Source of the DNA: Pseudoxanthomonas sp. SE1
GTDB lineage: Bacteria; Pseudomonadota; Gammaproteobacteria; Xanthomonadales; Xanthomonadaceae
NCBI RefSeq assembly: GCF_029542205.1
Contig: NZ_CP113783.1
Span: 3,649,001 to 3,713,000, forward strand
Direction: 5' to 3'
Length of the DNA: 64,000 nucleotides
Made by a program: the position numbers and the translations under genes. The first letter of the stretch is position 1; each line of letters starts with the position of its first letter. The notes beneath the pieces are model-generated. The model ran no database searches and had not been told where the DNA came from. It saw only the letters and a list, made by a program, of their open reading frames with translations. This document shows, in pieces, positions 18,903-29,194 of the stretch.

Positions 18903-20804
18903 ATGTCCGCCATCGATTCCACATCCCGCCCGCAGGATGAGCCTTCACGCTCGCGCCTGCGCGCAGAAACCCCGCCGGCACATTATTGGCGCCGTTGGGT
19001 GGACGATGCCGCCCCCGAAGACGCGGCCGAACCCGGAGCCGGAGAGCCCGTCGAGATGACCAGCCAGTCCTCCACACCCCCCGAGCCGCCGGCGTCATCC
19101 GTACCTCCACGAGCCCCGGTCGCCGCGACGCCTGCTGAATTACCCCCTGAACCTGTCGATCCGGAATCGCCCTATCGCGTGCTGATCGTCGAAGACGACC
19201 GCGGCCAGGCGCTGTTCGCCCAGAGCGTGCTGCATGGCGCCGGCATGCAGGCCGATGTGCAGATGCAGTCCGATGGCCTGCTCGATGCCATGCGCCGCTT
19301 CCGTCCCGACCTGGTGCTGATGGACCTGCACATGCCCGGCCGGGATGGCATGTCGCTGACCATGCTGCTCCGGCAGCAGCCGGAATACCTGCACCTGCCG
19401 ATCGTGTTCCTGACCGGCGACCCGGACCCGGAACGCCAGTTCGAGGTCCTGGAAAGCGGCGCGGACGACTTCCTCAACAAGCCCATCCGGCCCCGCCACC
19501 TGATCGCGGCGGTGTCCAACCGCATCCAGCGCGCGCGCCAGCGCAGCCAGGCCCAGCAGGCCCCGCGGCCCTCACTCAACACCGATACGGGCCTGCCCAC
19601 CCGCACCTTCGTGCTGCAGCAACTCGGTGAGTCGCTGCAGCGGCAGGGACGTGGCGGGCTGTTCTTCATCGAGGTCAACAGCGCGCTGAGCCTGCGCGAG
19701 CGCTATGGCTATGCGGTGTTCGAGCACCTGATGAACCAGGCCGGGCGCCAGCTGGCTGCCGCTGCGTCGCCACACCCGGTGGCGCGCTTGAACGACAACA
19801 GCTTCCTGATGCTGGCCGACAGCGTCGATGAAGCAACCCTTGCCGCCCTGGCGCAGCAGTTGCGCGACGGGCTGGCCGGGCATGATTTTGAGACCCGCCC
19901 CAACGAAGTGCTCAAGCTTCGCGGCTCGATCGGCTACACCGCGTTGTCCCTCGGCTTCGCCGACGCCGGCAGCGCGCTGGAGGCGATCGAGCGTGCCGTG
20001 TTGCAGGCCCGCCTGAAGTCCGACAGCCTGGCCGAGTACGTCCCGGCCCAGGTCGACGACGACGCCCCGCGCATCTCGCTGGAGGATGGCCAGTTCGAGT
20101 TGGCCTACCAGCCGATCGTGGCCGTGGCCGGCAGCGACCAGGCGCAATACCAGGTGCTGTTGCGCATGCGCCAGCCCGACGGTTCCCTGCTGCCCGCGTC
20201 GCAGGTGATCCCGGCGGCCGAACTCGCGGGCGGCATCGCGCAGATCGACCATTGGGTGCTGGAACACGCGCTGTTCGTGCTGGCCGAGCGACAGGCGGTG
20301 GGACCGTCGTTGCGCCTGTTCGTCTCGCAGTCGCCGCGCTCGCTGGCGCGCGAGTCGCATGCTCCATGGCTGCTGGACGCGCTGCGCGCGCGCGGCATCG
20401 AGGGCACGTCGCTGGTCATCGACCTGCGCCTGTCCGACGCCCTGATCCATACCGTCACGCTGCGGCAGTTCTGCCAGCAGCTGATGCCGGCAGGCGTGCA
20501 GTTCTGCCTCAGCCAGTTCGAGCCCGGGGTGGAAGCCGACGCCCTGCTGACGCAGCTGCCGCTGGGTTTCGTGCGTGTTTCCAGCAAGTACGCCAGCGCC
20601 CACGCCGATCCGGTCCTGCGCGACCAGCTGCGCGGGATCATCGACAACGCCCACCGTCAGGGCCTGCAGGTGATCGGGCAGCAGATCGAAGATCCCCAGG
20701 CCGCAGCGGCCATGTGGATGGGCGGTGTCGACTTCATCCAGGGCAATCTGGTGCAGGCGGTCGGCAGCGAACTCGGTTTCGACTTCCACAACGCGGTGCT
20801 GTAA
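18903..20804 (+). CDS. REC-GGDEF-EAL protein with degenerate catalytic motifs
   Basis: The 633-residue protein has a disordered N-terminus (1-90), a receiver domain with the phosphoacceptor Asp141 (LVLMDLHMPG), a GGDEF domain and a C-terminal EAL domain. Both output sites are altered: NDNSF (297-301) replaces GGDEF, QVL (417-419) replaces EAL, and the usual DDFGTG region reads LSQFEPG. It is therefore unlikely to make or break cyclic di-GMP, and more likely binds the nucleotide or a partner, as known for FimX-type proteins. It ends two bases before the hybrid kinase gene, so the two form an operon and probably a signalling pair. Confidence 0.9.
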   Translation: MSAIDSTSRPQDEPSRSRLRAETPPAHYWRRWVDDAAPEDAAEPGAGEPVEMTSQSSTPPEPPASSVPPRAPVAATPAELPPEPVDPESPYRVLIVEDDRGQALFAQSVLHGAGMQADVQMQSDGLLDAMRRFRPDLVLMDLHMPGRDGMSLTMLLRQQPEYLHLPIVFLTGDPDPERQFEVLESGADDFLNKPIRPRHLIAAVSNRIQRARQRSQAQQAPRPSLNTDTGLPTRTFVLQQLGESLQRQGRGGLFFIEVNSALSLRERYGYAVFEHLMNQAGRQLAAAASPHPVARLNDNSFLMLADSVDEATLAALAQQLRDGLAGHDFETRPNEVLKLRGSIGYTALSLGFADAGSALEAIERAVLQARLKSDSLAEYVPAQVDDDAPRISLEDGQFELAYQPIVAVAGSDQAQYQVLLRMRQPDGSLLPASQVIPAAELAGGIAQIDHWVLEHALFVLAERQAVGPSLRLFVSQSPRSLARESHAPWLLDALRARGIEGTSLVIDLRLSDALIHTVTLRQFCQQLMPAGVQFCLSQFEPGVEADALLTQLPLGFVRVSSKYASAHADPVLRDQLRGIIDNAHRQGLQVIGQQIEDPQAAAAMWMGGVDFIQGNLVQAVGSELGFDFHNAVL

Positions 20805-20806
20805 CG

Positions 20807-23311
<2,505 letters not shown>

Positions 23312-23874
23312 TTCGGCTCGCCGATGCGGTCGATCACCGACAGCTGCGTTTCCAGCCAGTCGATGTGTTCTTCTTCGGAATCGAGGATGTTCGCGAACAG
23401 CTGCCGGCTGACGTAATCGGCCACCGATTCGCAGTACGCGATCGCCTCGCGCAGCAGCGGCAACGCTTCCTGTTCCAGCGCCAGATCGCACTCCAGGATC
23501 TCGCGCGGGGTTTCGCCGATGCGCAGTTTGCCCAGCGCCTGGAAGTTGGGCAGGCCATCAAGGAACAGGATGCGCTCCGACAGCTTGTCGGCATGCTTCA
23601 TCTCGTCGATGGATTCCTTGTACTCGTGCTCGGCCAGTTCCTTGAAGCCCCAGTTCTTGAGCATCTTGGCGTGCAGGAAGTACTGGTTGATGGCGGTCAA
23701 CTCGTTGTAGAGCGCCTTGTTGAGGTACTCGATGACCTTGGCGTCGCCTTTCATGGCCATGCTCCGTGGGCGGAAGGACGGCAAAGGTTAGCCCGTGCAC
23801 GCGCGCCGTGACGGAACGCGAATCGTGATCATTCTGGAGCGATGCCGCACCGCCGACAGGCGGTCGCGAGGACG

Positions 23875-24087
23875 TCAGGCTGCGTGCGAGAGCGTCAGGA
23901 TGGGAAACAGCGGCTCACGCGACACAGGTTGCGCGGCCTGCAGTACGTCCATCGCCATGTCTAGGCAGCTGCCGCAGTTGGCGCCCGCGCCCGTGCGCAT
24001 GGTCAGTTCGGCCACGGTGGTGCATCCCGCGGCGGCGGCTTCACGGATCTGGCGGTCGGTCACGCCGTTGCAGATGCAGACGTACAC
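23875..24087 (-). CDS. bfd: Bacterioferritin-associated ferredoxin
   Basis: The 70-residue protein binds a [2Fe-2S] cluster through Cys4, Cys6, Cys38 and Cys41 (MYVCICNGVT and NCGSCL). Bfd docks on bacterioferritin and reduces the stored iron so that it can leave the shell. A near-consensus Fur box about 55 bp upstream implies induction under iron starvation, as known for bfd in other bacteria. bfr lies immediately downstream. Confidence 0.95.
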   Translation of the reverse strand: MYVCICNGVTDRQIREAAAAGCTTVAELTMRTGAGANCGSCLDMAMDVLQAAQPVSREPLFPILTLSHAA

Positions 24088-24142
24088 GGTGGCAGTGGCA
24101 GTGCGGCGGGCACGGGATGGCCCGACGCCATTTCACCCAAGA

Positions 24143-24157
24143 TGAGAATGATTGTCA
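24143..24157. promoter_or_regulatory. Fur box upstream of bfd
   Basis: TGAGAATGATTGTCA matches the 7-1-7 Fur consensus TGATAATNATTATCA at all but two positions. It lies 56-70 bp before the bfd ATG and overlaps the rppH stop codon, so the bfd promoter begins inside the end of rppH. Confidence 0.8.
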
Positions 24158-24754
24158 ATTCTTGGCAGGTTCGCCGGTACCGCCCCGTTTACGTGCCGGC
24201 CGGTCACGGCCACGCCAGCGGTTCCCGTCCACCGAAGCCCGGGGATCGGGCAGCTGCGGGGGAATGGCTTGCGGGCCCGCGACCCCACGGGCGAACGAGG
24301 CCAGATGCCCCAGTGCGCTGGCGTACACGCGGCGCTTGAACATGACCACGTGTTCGAGCGGATACCAGAAATCCACCCAGCGCCAGTGATCGAATTCAGG
24401 GCTCTCGGTGAGGTCCAGGCGGACGTGCGCTTCGTCGCCGACCAGGCGCAGCAGGAACCAGACCTGCTTCTGGCCAATGCAGACTTGGCGTTCGTTGCGC
24501 CTGATGGCGCGCGGCGGCAGGCGATAGCGAAGCCACCCCGGCGTGACGCCCAGAACTTCCACGTGTTCGGGCAACAGGCCTGTTTCTTCGCGCAACTCGC
24601 GGTACATGGCCTCGACCGGCGTCTCGTCCGTGTTCATGCCACCTTGCGGGAACTGCCAGCCATCCCGGCGCACGCGTCGCGCCCAGAACACCCGGCCATC
24701 CGGCCGCATCAACACGATGCCGACATTGGGTCGGTAGCCGTCCGGATCGATCAC
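24155..24754 (-). CDS. rppH: RNA pyrophosphohydrolase
   Basis: The 199-residue Nudix protein removes pyrophosphate from 5' triphosphate RNA and starts mRNA decay. It begins [20 protein letters not shown], the invariant RppH N-terminus, from a GTG with GGAG about nine bases upstream. The Nudix box is [20 protein letters not shown]. The basic C-terminal tail ([14 protein letters not shown]) is typical of the longer Xanthomonadaceae forms. The gene precedes bfd on the same strand. Confidence 0.96.
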   Translation of the reverse strand: MIDPDGYRPNVGIVLMRPDGRVFWARRVRRDGWQFPQGGMNTDETPVEAMYRELREETGLLPEHVEVLGVTPGWLRYRLPPRAIRRNERQVCIGQKQVWFLLRLVGDEAHVRLDLTESPEFDHWRWVDFWYPLEHVVMFKRRVYASALGHLASFARGVAGPQAIPPQLPDPRASVDGNRWRGRDRPARKRGGTGEPAKN

Positions 24755-24828
24755 GATGCGGACTCCATAAATCTACTGTCCCCGACTCTGCCACGCCCTG
24801 CCGCAGGCGACAAGCACGGCACCCCGGC

Positions 24829-24857
24829 TTGACAGGCAGGGGGTCGAAATGAAGAAT
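24829..24857 (+). promoter_or_regulatory. Promoter of tRNA-Met
   Basis: TTGACA (24829-24834), a 17-bp spacer and AAGAAT (24852-24857) form a good sigma-70 promoter that would start transcription about seven bases before the tRNA. Confidence 0.65.
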
Positions 24858-24870
24858 ACGCGGTTCACGC

Positions 24871-24947
24871 GGCTATGTAGCTCAGCCGGTTAGAGCACAG
24901 CACTCATAATGCTGGGGTCGGTGGTTCGAGTCCACCCATAGCCACCA
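24871..24947 (+). tRNA. tRNA-Met (CAT anticodon)
   Basis: The 77-nt sequence folds into a full cloverleaf: acceptor arm GGCTATG/CATAGCC, D arm GCTC/GAGC, anticodon arm CAGCA/TGCTG around CTCATAA, and T arm GGTGG/CCACC around TTCGAGT, with an encoded CCA end. The anticodon is CAT. The sequence resembles the elongator tRNA-Met of other gammaproteobacteria; a lysidine-modified tRNA-Ile is less likely. Its 3' half is duplicated at 26195-26241. Confidence 0.96.
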
Positions 24948-24974
24948 GATTCCCGAGCGGAATCAACGCGTTGA
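24901..24974 (+). repeat. 74-bp direct repeat, left copy (tRNA 3' end plus flank)
   Basis: This copy covers the last 47 nt of tRNA-Met and 27 bp downstream. It is identical, base for base, to 26195-26268. Such duplication of a tRNA 3' end is the classical footprint of site-specific integration (att core). Confidence 0.93.
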
Positions 24975-24978
24975 AACG

Positions 24979-25004
24979 AACCCGCCGCGAGGCGGGTTTC
25001 TTGT
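24979..25004 (+). terminator. Terminator after tRNA-Met
   Basis: AACCCGCC and GGCGGGTT pair around a GCGA loop, followed by a T-rich TTTCTTGTT tail. Confidence 0.8.
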
Positions 25005-25270
25005 TGGTCGATGGAATGGGGAGAGCGCCGGGCGGCTTAGGGGCCTCTTCTCCGCACCCCCATCCTTGAGCCCCTCTCCCCCATCTCGGGCCCGGGCTTT
25101 GCCAGTCATGCGTCACGCCGGCGCACTTGGCGGCGCGTAGGGATGTTTGGTCACGCGTGAAGGCCCCCTGATGCGCTGTCCCTTGATTTTCCGCAGTTCT
25201 AATTCACAATCGCGATGGGGAGCGCGGCTGGGGGGCTGCGCAGCTTCACCATCTATACACAGGGGAATTC

Positions 25271-26053
25271 ATGAACCGGACTATCGTCGTCCTGACGCTT
25301 CTGGGCGCTCTGCCGCTGGCTGCGCATGCGCAGCAGACCACGCTGTGCACTTCACTGATCACCGATAACCCGTCGAACCCCTATATTGATGGTGTGGTCG
25401 CCGTTTCAGAGACCTTTCCGGTCGACGGTAGTGGTGACTACACCTCGGCGTGGAAGGCTCATATCGACCGGAAGTACCCGTCGAAGCTCCAGCGTATGTC
25501 GCAGTGCTCCACCGCCGTGCCAAACCCTGCTATGGCGGCTCAGGGACGACTGAACTTCATCCAGAAGTGGGAGGCTGGTTTCCAAACCGATCTCGAACCT
25601 TGGCGCCCTGCTAATCAGGGGTATGCCGGCCGCGACTCCGGCGACGGGCAATCGTCGCGCAATGATGCTGGCGATCAGTCTGAGAGTGACGACGACCAGT
25701 ATTCGGGAGACAGCTCGAACCAAACTGGCCAAACCCGCCAGGCTGCGAACAACACCTCCGCGCCCGCAGCGAATGGTGGGACGGGACAACGTCCGATCTG
25801 TGCGACGCAGCCCTTCGATGCCCCAAACACCGCTTTCCCGCAGGGCTCAGCACGGAAGATCACCAACACGTGCCGCGAACCGCTCAGCGTGCGTATCTGT
25901 CTCCGCATCCAAGGGAAGTGGGACTGCGGCGTCAACTGGAACGTCCAGCCAGGTGCCGACTGGAGTTGGGGCAGCACGAAGGTCTACACCGGATGGTTCT
26001 GGGACGCGCGGCTGGCGTCTTCGGGCGACAAGCTGGGACACCCGGACAACTGA
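25271..26053 (+). CDS. Secreted protein of unknown family, cargo between tRNA repeats
   Basis: The 260-residue product has a clear signal peptide (MNRTIVVLTLLGALPLAAHA, cleavage before QQ). An N-terminal domain with CTSLIT and CSTAV and a helix (NFIQKWEAGFQ) is followed by a hydrophilic linker rich in S, D, N, Q and T (about residues 120-170). A C-terminal domain of about 80 residues has several cysteines and tryptophans (NTCREPLSVRICLRI, WDCGVNWNV, DWSWGS). No family is recognised. AGGGGA lies six bases before the ATG. Base composition differs from neighbours. It could be an exported effector, adhesin or immunity protein; I cannot decide. Confidence 0.75.
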   Translation: MNRTIVVLTLLGALPLAAHAQQTTLCTSLITDNPSNPYIDGVVAVSETFPVDGSGDYTSAWKAHIDRKYPSKLQRMSQCSTAVPNPAMAAQGRLNFIQKWEAGFQTDLEPWRPANQGYAGRDSGDGQSSRNDAGDQSESDDDQYSGDSSNQTGQTRQAANNTSAPAANGGTGQRPICATQPFDAPNTAFPQGSARKITNTCREPLSVRICLRIQGKWDCGVNWNVQPGADWSWGSTKVYTGWFWDARLASSGDKLGHPDN

Positions 26054-26194
26054 GTAACCCCTGAGCGGAGAGCTGACCGCGCAGCTGCGTGCCCAACCCT
26101 ACCGGCCAGCTTACCTACCCGTAAGTCGGCCATCCGCCTTAGGAAATCACTGACTTTTCTCAGTATTTTCAGGCACTTGGCCTAATCGAGCGAT

Positions 26195-26268
26195 CACTCA
26201 TAATGCTGGGGTCGGTGGTTCGAGTCCACCCATAGCCACCAGATTCCCGAGCGGAATCAACGCGTTGA
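26195..26268 (+). repeat. 74-bp direct repeat, right copy (partial tRNA-Met)
   Basis: This copy is identical to 24901-24974. Its first 47 nt are the 3' part of tRNA-Met, from the anticodon arm to CCA. The 5' half is missing, so it cannot make a tRNA. Confidence 0.93.
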
Positions 26269-26269
26269 G

Positions 26270-26298
26270 AAAAGCCCGCCGTCAGGCGGGTTTTTTTG
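26270..26298 (+). terminator. Rho-independent terminator beyond the right repeat
   Basis: CCCGCC and GGCGGG pair around GTCA and are followed by seven T. It resembles the terminator behind the intact tRNA, and may be the original tRNA terminator displaced by the insertion. Confidence 0.85.
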
Positions 26299-26479
26299 TT
26301 GGGTAGGGCAAGTAGCTCTCGGCAGGTGTGGCCTGGCTTTAGATCGGCTTAGGAGCGAAAGACTCCAAACAAGCTCCAGGTTCTGCTAACCGCAACTCGG
26401 GCTTCCCCAATTCGCACCACCATTCCGCCAAACGCCGCAAGGCCGACGCGAGCCTCGCTCCCCAATCCGAGGGGGACGT

Positions 26480-26623
26480 CACGAGGCGGATCGCGCGCAC
26501 GAAGATGCCTACGTGGCCGCCAGCGAGGCCATCGATGCCCTGCGCCGCCAACTGGAGGAGTTCCAGACGATCCGGCGCGAGCGCGCGCAGTCCGATGGAC
26601 GCCCTCACGGCGATACGGCCTGA
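26480..26623 (+). pseudogene. Remnant of a ribosome hibernation factor (HPF/RaiA-like) gene, 3' end only
   Basis: The last 48 codons before TGA (26621-26623) read in one frame as HEDAYVAASEAIDALRRQLE and a basic tail. This matches the helix that ends long-type proteobacterial hibernation-promoting proteins (HEDVYVAIRDAFDAARRQLE type). The frame upstream shows no similarity and no start codon suits it, so the beta-sheet core is gone. The loss probably came with a deletion next to the tRNA insertion. Such genes are common members of anaerobic stress clusters, which fits the downstream module. Confidence 0.5.
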
Positions 26624-26659
26624 GCGGGCTGCAGGCCGACGCCGGAATCGGCCACATCG

Positions 26660-26673
26660 TTGATCCCGGTCAA
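26660..26673. promoter_or_regulatory. FNR/Anr-type box upstream of sqr
   Basis: TTGATCCCGGTCAA matches TTGAT-N4-ATCAA at nine of ten positions. It ends 53 bp before the sqr ATG, and GATCAT (26695-26700) lies where a -10 element would be if the box is centred near -41. Confidence 0.7.
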
Positions 26674-26726
26674 TGGATGCGGCCACGCGCCGACGATCAT
26701 GGGTCATCACTCGGGAGGCACGCGTC

Positions 26727-28037
26727 ATGGCCAGATTCCTCATCCTCGGCGCCGGCCTGGCCGGCATGAGCGCGGCCTACGAATTGCGCAGCACCTTGGG
26801 CCCGAACCATCCCATCACGGTGATCGGCGATGGCGACCGGTTCAGCTTTACGCCTTCCAATCCGTGGCTGGCCGTGGGCTGGCGCGAAGCAGACGACTTC
26901 ACTCTGCCGGCTGCACCTCCCCTCAAGAACAAGGACATCGGCTTCACGCCTTCGCCAGCGGTGCACATCGACATCGCCGGGAACTGCGTGCGCACCGCCG
27001 ATGGTCTCTGGCACAGCTACGATTACCTGATCATCTGTACGGGGCCAAGACTGGCCTTCGAAGAAGTTCCCGGCATGGGGCCTGCACCGGGGTACACGCA
27101 GTCGATCTGTACGACCGAGCACGCCTCGCGGGCCTGGGAGGCCTACCAGCATTTCCTGGAAGATCCCGGCCCCATCGTGATCGGCGCGGTACAGGGTGCG
27201 AGCTGCTTCGGGCCGGCCTACGAGTTCGCGCTGATGCTCGAGACCGACCTGCGCCGGCGCAAGCTGCGCGACCGGGTGCCCATGTGCTTCGTCACCAGCG
27301 AGCCCTACGTCGGCCACCTGGGGCTGGGAGGCGTCGGCGATTCCAAGGGCATGCTGGAATCGGAGTTGCGCAAGCGGCACATCCGCTGGATCGACAACGC
27401 CCGGGTACGCGGCGTCCGTGAAACGGAGATGTCGGTGGAGGAAGTGGACGCGCACGGCGAACCGAAGAACGAGCACGTCCTGCCGTTCCGTTACGCGATG
27501 CTCCTGCCGGCCTTCAAGGGCGTAGATGCCGTCGCGGCCGTCGACGGGTTGTGCAACCCGCGCGGCTTCGTCCTGGTCGATCGCCACCAGCGCAGCGTCC
27601 GCCATCGCAACATCTTCGCCGCCGGCGTCTGCGTGGCCATTCCTCCGGTCGAAAGCACGCCGGTGCCCACCGGCGCGCCCAAGACCGGCTTCATGATCGA
27701 ATCGATGGTGACGACTCTGGTGCGCAACATCCAGGCCGAACTCGATGGCAAACCCGCCACGTTCGAGGGTACGTGGAATGCCGTCTGCCTGGCCGACATG
27801 GGGGATTCGGGCATCGCGTTCGTGGCCTTGCCGCAGATCCCGCCGCGCAACGTCACCTGGACGCGCGAGGGGCACTGGGTGCATCTGGCCAAGGTCGCCT
27901 TCGAGAAATACTTCCTGTTCAAGATGCGCCATGGCACCAGTGAGCCTGTCATCGAGAAATACGTCCTCGCCATGCTTGGGATCGAACGCTTGAAGCCACA
28001 CGCTGCTCCGGAGCATCCCAAGCGCAAATCGGGTTGA
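26727..28037 (+). CDS. sqr: Sulfide:quinone oxidoreductase
   Basis: The 436-residue flavoprotein starts with an FAD-binding Rossmann motif (FLILGAGLAGMSAAYEL). The three cysteines needed for sulfide oxidation are present: Cys128 (QSICTTEHA), Cys160 (GASCFGPAYEFA) and Cys354 (NAVCLADMGDSG). The quinone-site region IPPVESTPVPTGAPKTGFMIESM is well conserved. The enzyme passes electrons from sulfide to the quinone pool at the inner membrane, for energy or detoxification. The ATG at 26727 has GGGAGG ten bases upstream. An FNR/Anr-type box precedes it, and no other sulfur gene is nearby. Confidence 0.93.
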   Translation: MARFLILGAGLAGMSAAYELRSTLGPNHPITVIGDGDRFSFTPSNPWLAVGWREADDFTLPAAPPLKNKDIGFTPSPAVHIDIAGNCVRTADGLWHSYDYLIICTGPRLAFEEVPGMGPAPGYTQSICTTEHASRAWEAYQHFLEDPGPIVIGAVQGASCFGPAYEFALMLETDLRRRKLRDRVPMCFVTSEPYVGHLGLGGVGDSKGMLESELRKRHIRWIDNARVRGVRETEMSVEEVDAHGEPKNEHVLPFRYAMLLPAFKGVDAVAAVDGLCNPRGFVLVDRHQRSVRHRNIFAAGVCVAIPPVESTPVPTGAPKTGFMIESMVTTLVRNIQAELDGKPATFEGTWNAVCLADMGDSGIAFVALPQIPPRNVTWTREGHWVHLAKVAFEKYFLFKMRHGTSEPVIEKYVLAMLGIERLKPHAAPEHPKRKSG

Positions 28038-28180
28038 TCTTCGGACACCCGGGGCATGCCTGACGCAATCCAGTGTGCGATGGGTACGCCGGACTCGCAC
28101 CACGGCCTGCCGCGTACAGGCACGACAGGCTTCATCCGCGGGAGGCAGGACGGATTCGATCCCGGTATCGCGCTCCGGAA

Positions 28181-28651
28181 TCAGATGTCGCCCTTCTCGC
28201 TGGGGCGTGGGTTCCGCCGGCTGATCCTGAAATCGCTGATCGCGATCCCGATATCGAACCCCTCGCCTTTTCCCGTCAATACGAGGGATACCTTGCCTTT
28301 GCTCAGCACGCGCGCGGTGCCGGCCTTGACCACGCCGACATCTCCGCTCAATGCCAGGTAATGGCCCAACACATCATCGATCCTGGCCACATCGGTGAAC
28401 TTCCCCGTTCCGTCGGTGATCTTCCATTTCCCGGCCGTTATGCCGACACCATTCGCTCGAATCGCCACGGGAATGGACATGCCATCCTTGCAGGTGACAG
28501 TGCCCTCGCCCACGACACTGGCATACAGGGCCGACCATTCTTTCGAACTGAACTCGAGTGCGCAGCTCAGATCGCGCTCCGAGCCAACCGCGGAAGTCGC
28601 CCCCACCAGCAAGATTGCGGCAAGCAGGCATGTCGTCGCTGTCTTCTTCAT
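28181..28651 (-). CDS. Small exported protein of unknown function
   Basis: The 156-residue product has a signal peptide (MKKTATTCLLAAILLVGATSAVGS). The mature part of about 130 residues contains one likely disulfide (LSCALEF and VTCKDGM) and reads as beta-rich (TGKFTDVARIDDVLGHYLALSG, GKVSLVLTGKG). No family is recognised with certainty. AAGGAG lies eight bases before the ATG. An FNR/Anr-type box lies 75 bp upstream, so it belongs to the same putative regulon as sqr, with which it converges. Confidence 0.78.
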   Translation of the reverse strand: MKKTATTCLLAAILLVGATSAVGSERDLSCALEFSSKEWSALYASVVGEGTVTCKDGMSIPVAIRANGVGITAGKWKITDGTGKFTDVARIDDVLGHYLALSGDVGVVKAGTARVLSKGKVSLVLTGKGEGFDIGIAISDFRISRRNPRPSEKGDI

Positions 28652-28725
28652 GGCCCTACTCCTTGAGGTCGTAGTCCGCCGACATTGGCGTACCCGCACC
28701 TTAAGAAGCTTCCGTGGTGCTTCTC

Positions 28726-28739
28726 TTGATCCTGGTCAA
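28726..28739. promoter_or_regulatory. FNR/Anr-type box upstream of the small exported protein gene
   Basis: TTGATCCTGGTCAA matches the consensus at nine of ten positions, 75 bp before the minus-strand ATG at 28651. Confidence 0.68.
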
Positions 28740-28813
28740 CAAGCGGTGAGGCATCACCTCAAGGCCTTGCCCGACTCATGGTGCGGATGCGCAGGCGCTT
28801 CATCGCAGTGTTC

Positions 28814-28827
28814 TTGATGGGGATCAA
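28814..28827. promoter_or_regulatory. FNR/Anr-type box in the divergent region
   Basis: TTGATGGGGATCAA is a perfect TTGAT-N4-ATCAA. It lies 56 bp before a small open frame at 28884 and about 370 bp before the P-type ATPase gene, and 88 bp from the box for the divergent gene. Confidence 0.72.
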
Positions 28828-28883
28828 GAACGGAACACAAGTCGGACGATAGGCTCAGGATCCATGGCTGGCAGGAACTTCGC

Positions 28884-28997
28884 ATGAAAAAAACCACCAT
28901 TACCCACCGCTGGTCGCGCATCGCAACAGTGCGATCTGCAGTCTCCGGTAGCGACCGGATCGTATGCACATGGGGATCGACGCGTCCGCACGCATGA
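28884..28997 (+). CDS. Possible small protein (37 residues) behind an FNR/Anr box
   Basis: An ATG with AGGAA eight bases upstream opens a frame starting MKKTTITHRWSRIATV and ending at TGA 28995-28997. It lies at the same distance from a perfect FNR/Anr box as other genes of the module. The peptide is basic and has no membrane segment. It may be a real small gene, a leader, or chance. The remaining stretch to the ATPase gene (28998-29194) shows nothing else I can support. Confidence 0.3.
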   Translation: MKKTTITHRWSRIATVRSAVSGSDRIVCTWGSTRPHA

Positions 28998-29194
28998 CAC
29001 CCGGATGGACTGCCAATGCCCTCGCTTCCAACTCCGACACACTCTGAGGCACGCGTCATCGGTATGGGAACGATACCGCCCCGGTCTCGGGTTCTACACG
29101 ACCATCTCGCTGCGCCCTGGTTATCTGCCGCATGCGGCGGCGACACAATGCGGGCAGCGCGACCTTGCGTCCGCGCTCCGACGAGGCCGCGCCG

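Larger units (their letters stand above)
24901..26268. mobile_element. Putative tRNA-targeted insertion remnant without integrase
   Basis: The segment is bounded by the 74-bp direct repeats, with the intact tRNA at the left end. It contains about 1.2 kb with a single gene for a secreted protein, and no integrase, excisionase or replication gene is visible. The content is richer in A and T than the neighbours by eye. It may be the rump of a larger island, a non-autonomous element mobilised in trans, or a local duplication that trapped one gene. Confidence 0.5.

Noticed and set aside
26195..26241. A second tRNA-Met gene
   Set aside because: Only the 3' 47 nt are present; D arm and 5' acceptor strand are missing, so it is an att-type repeat.
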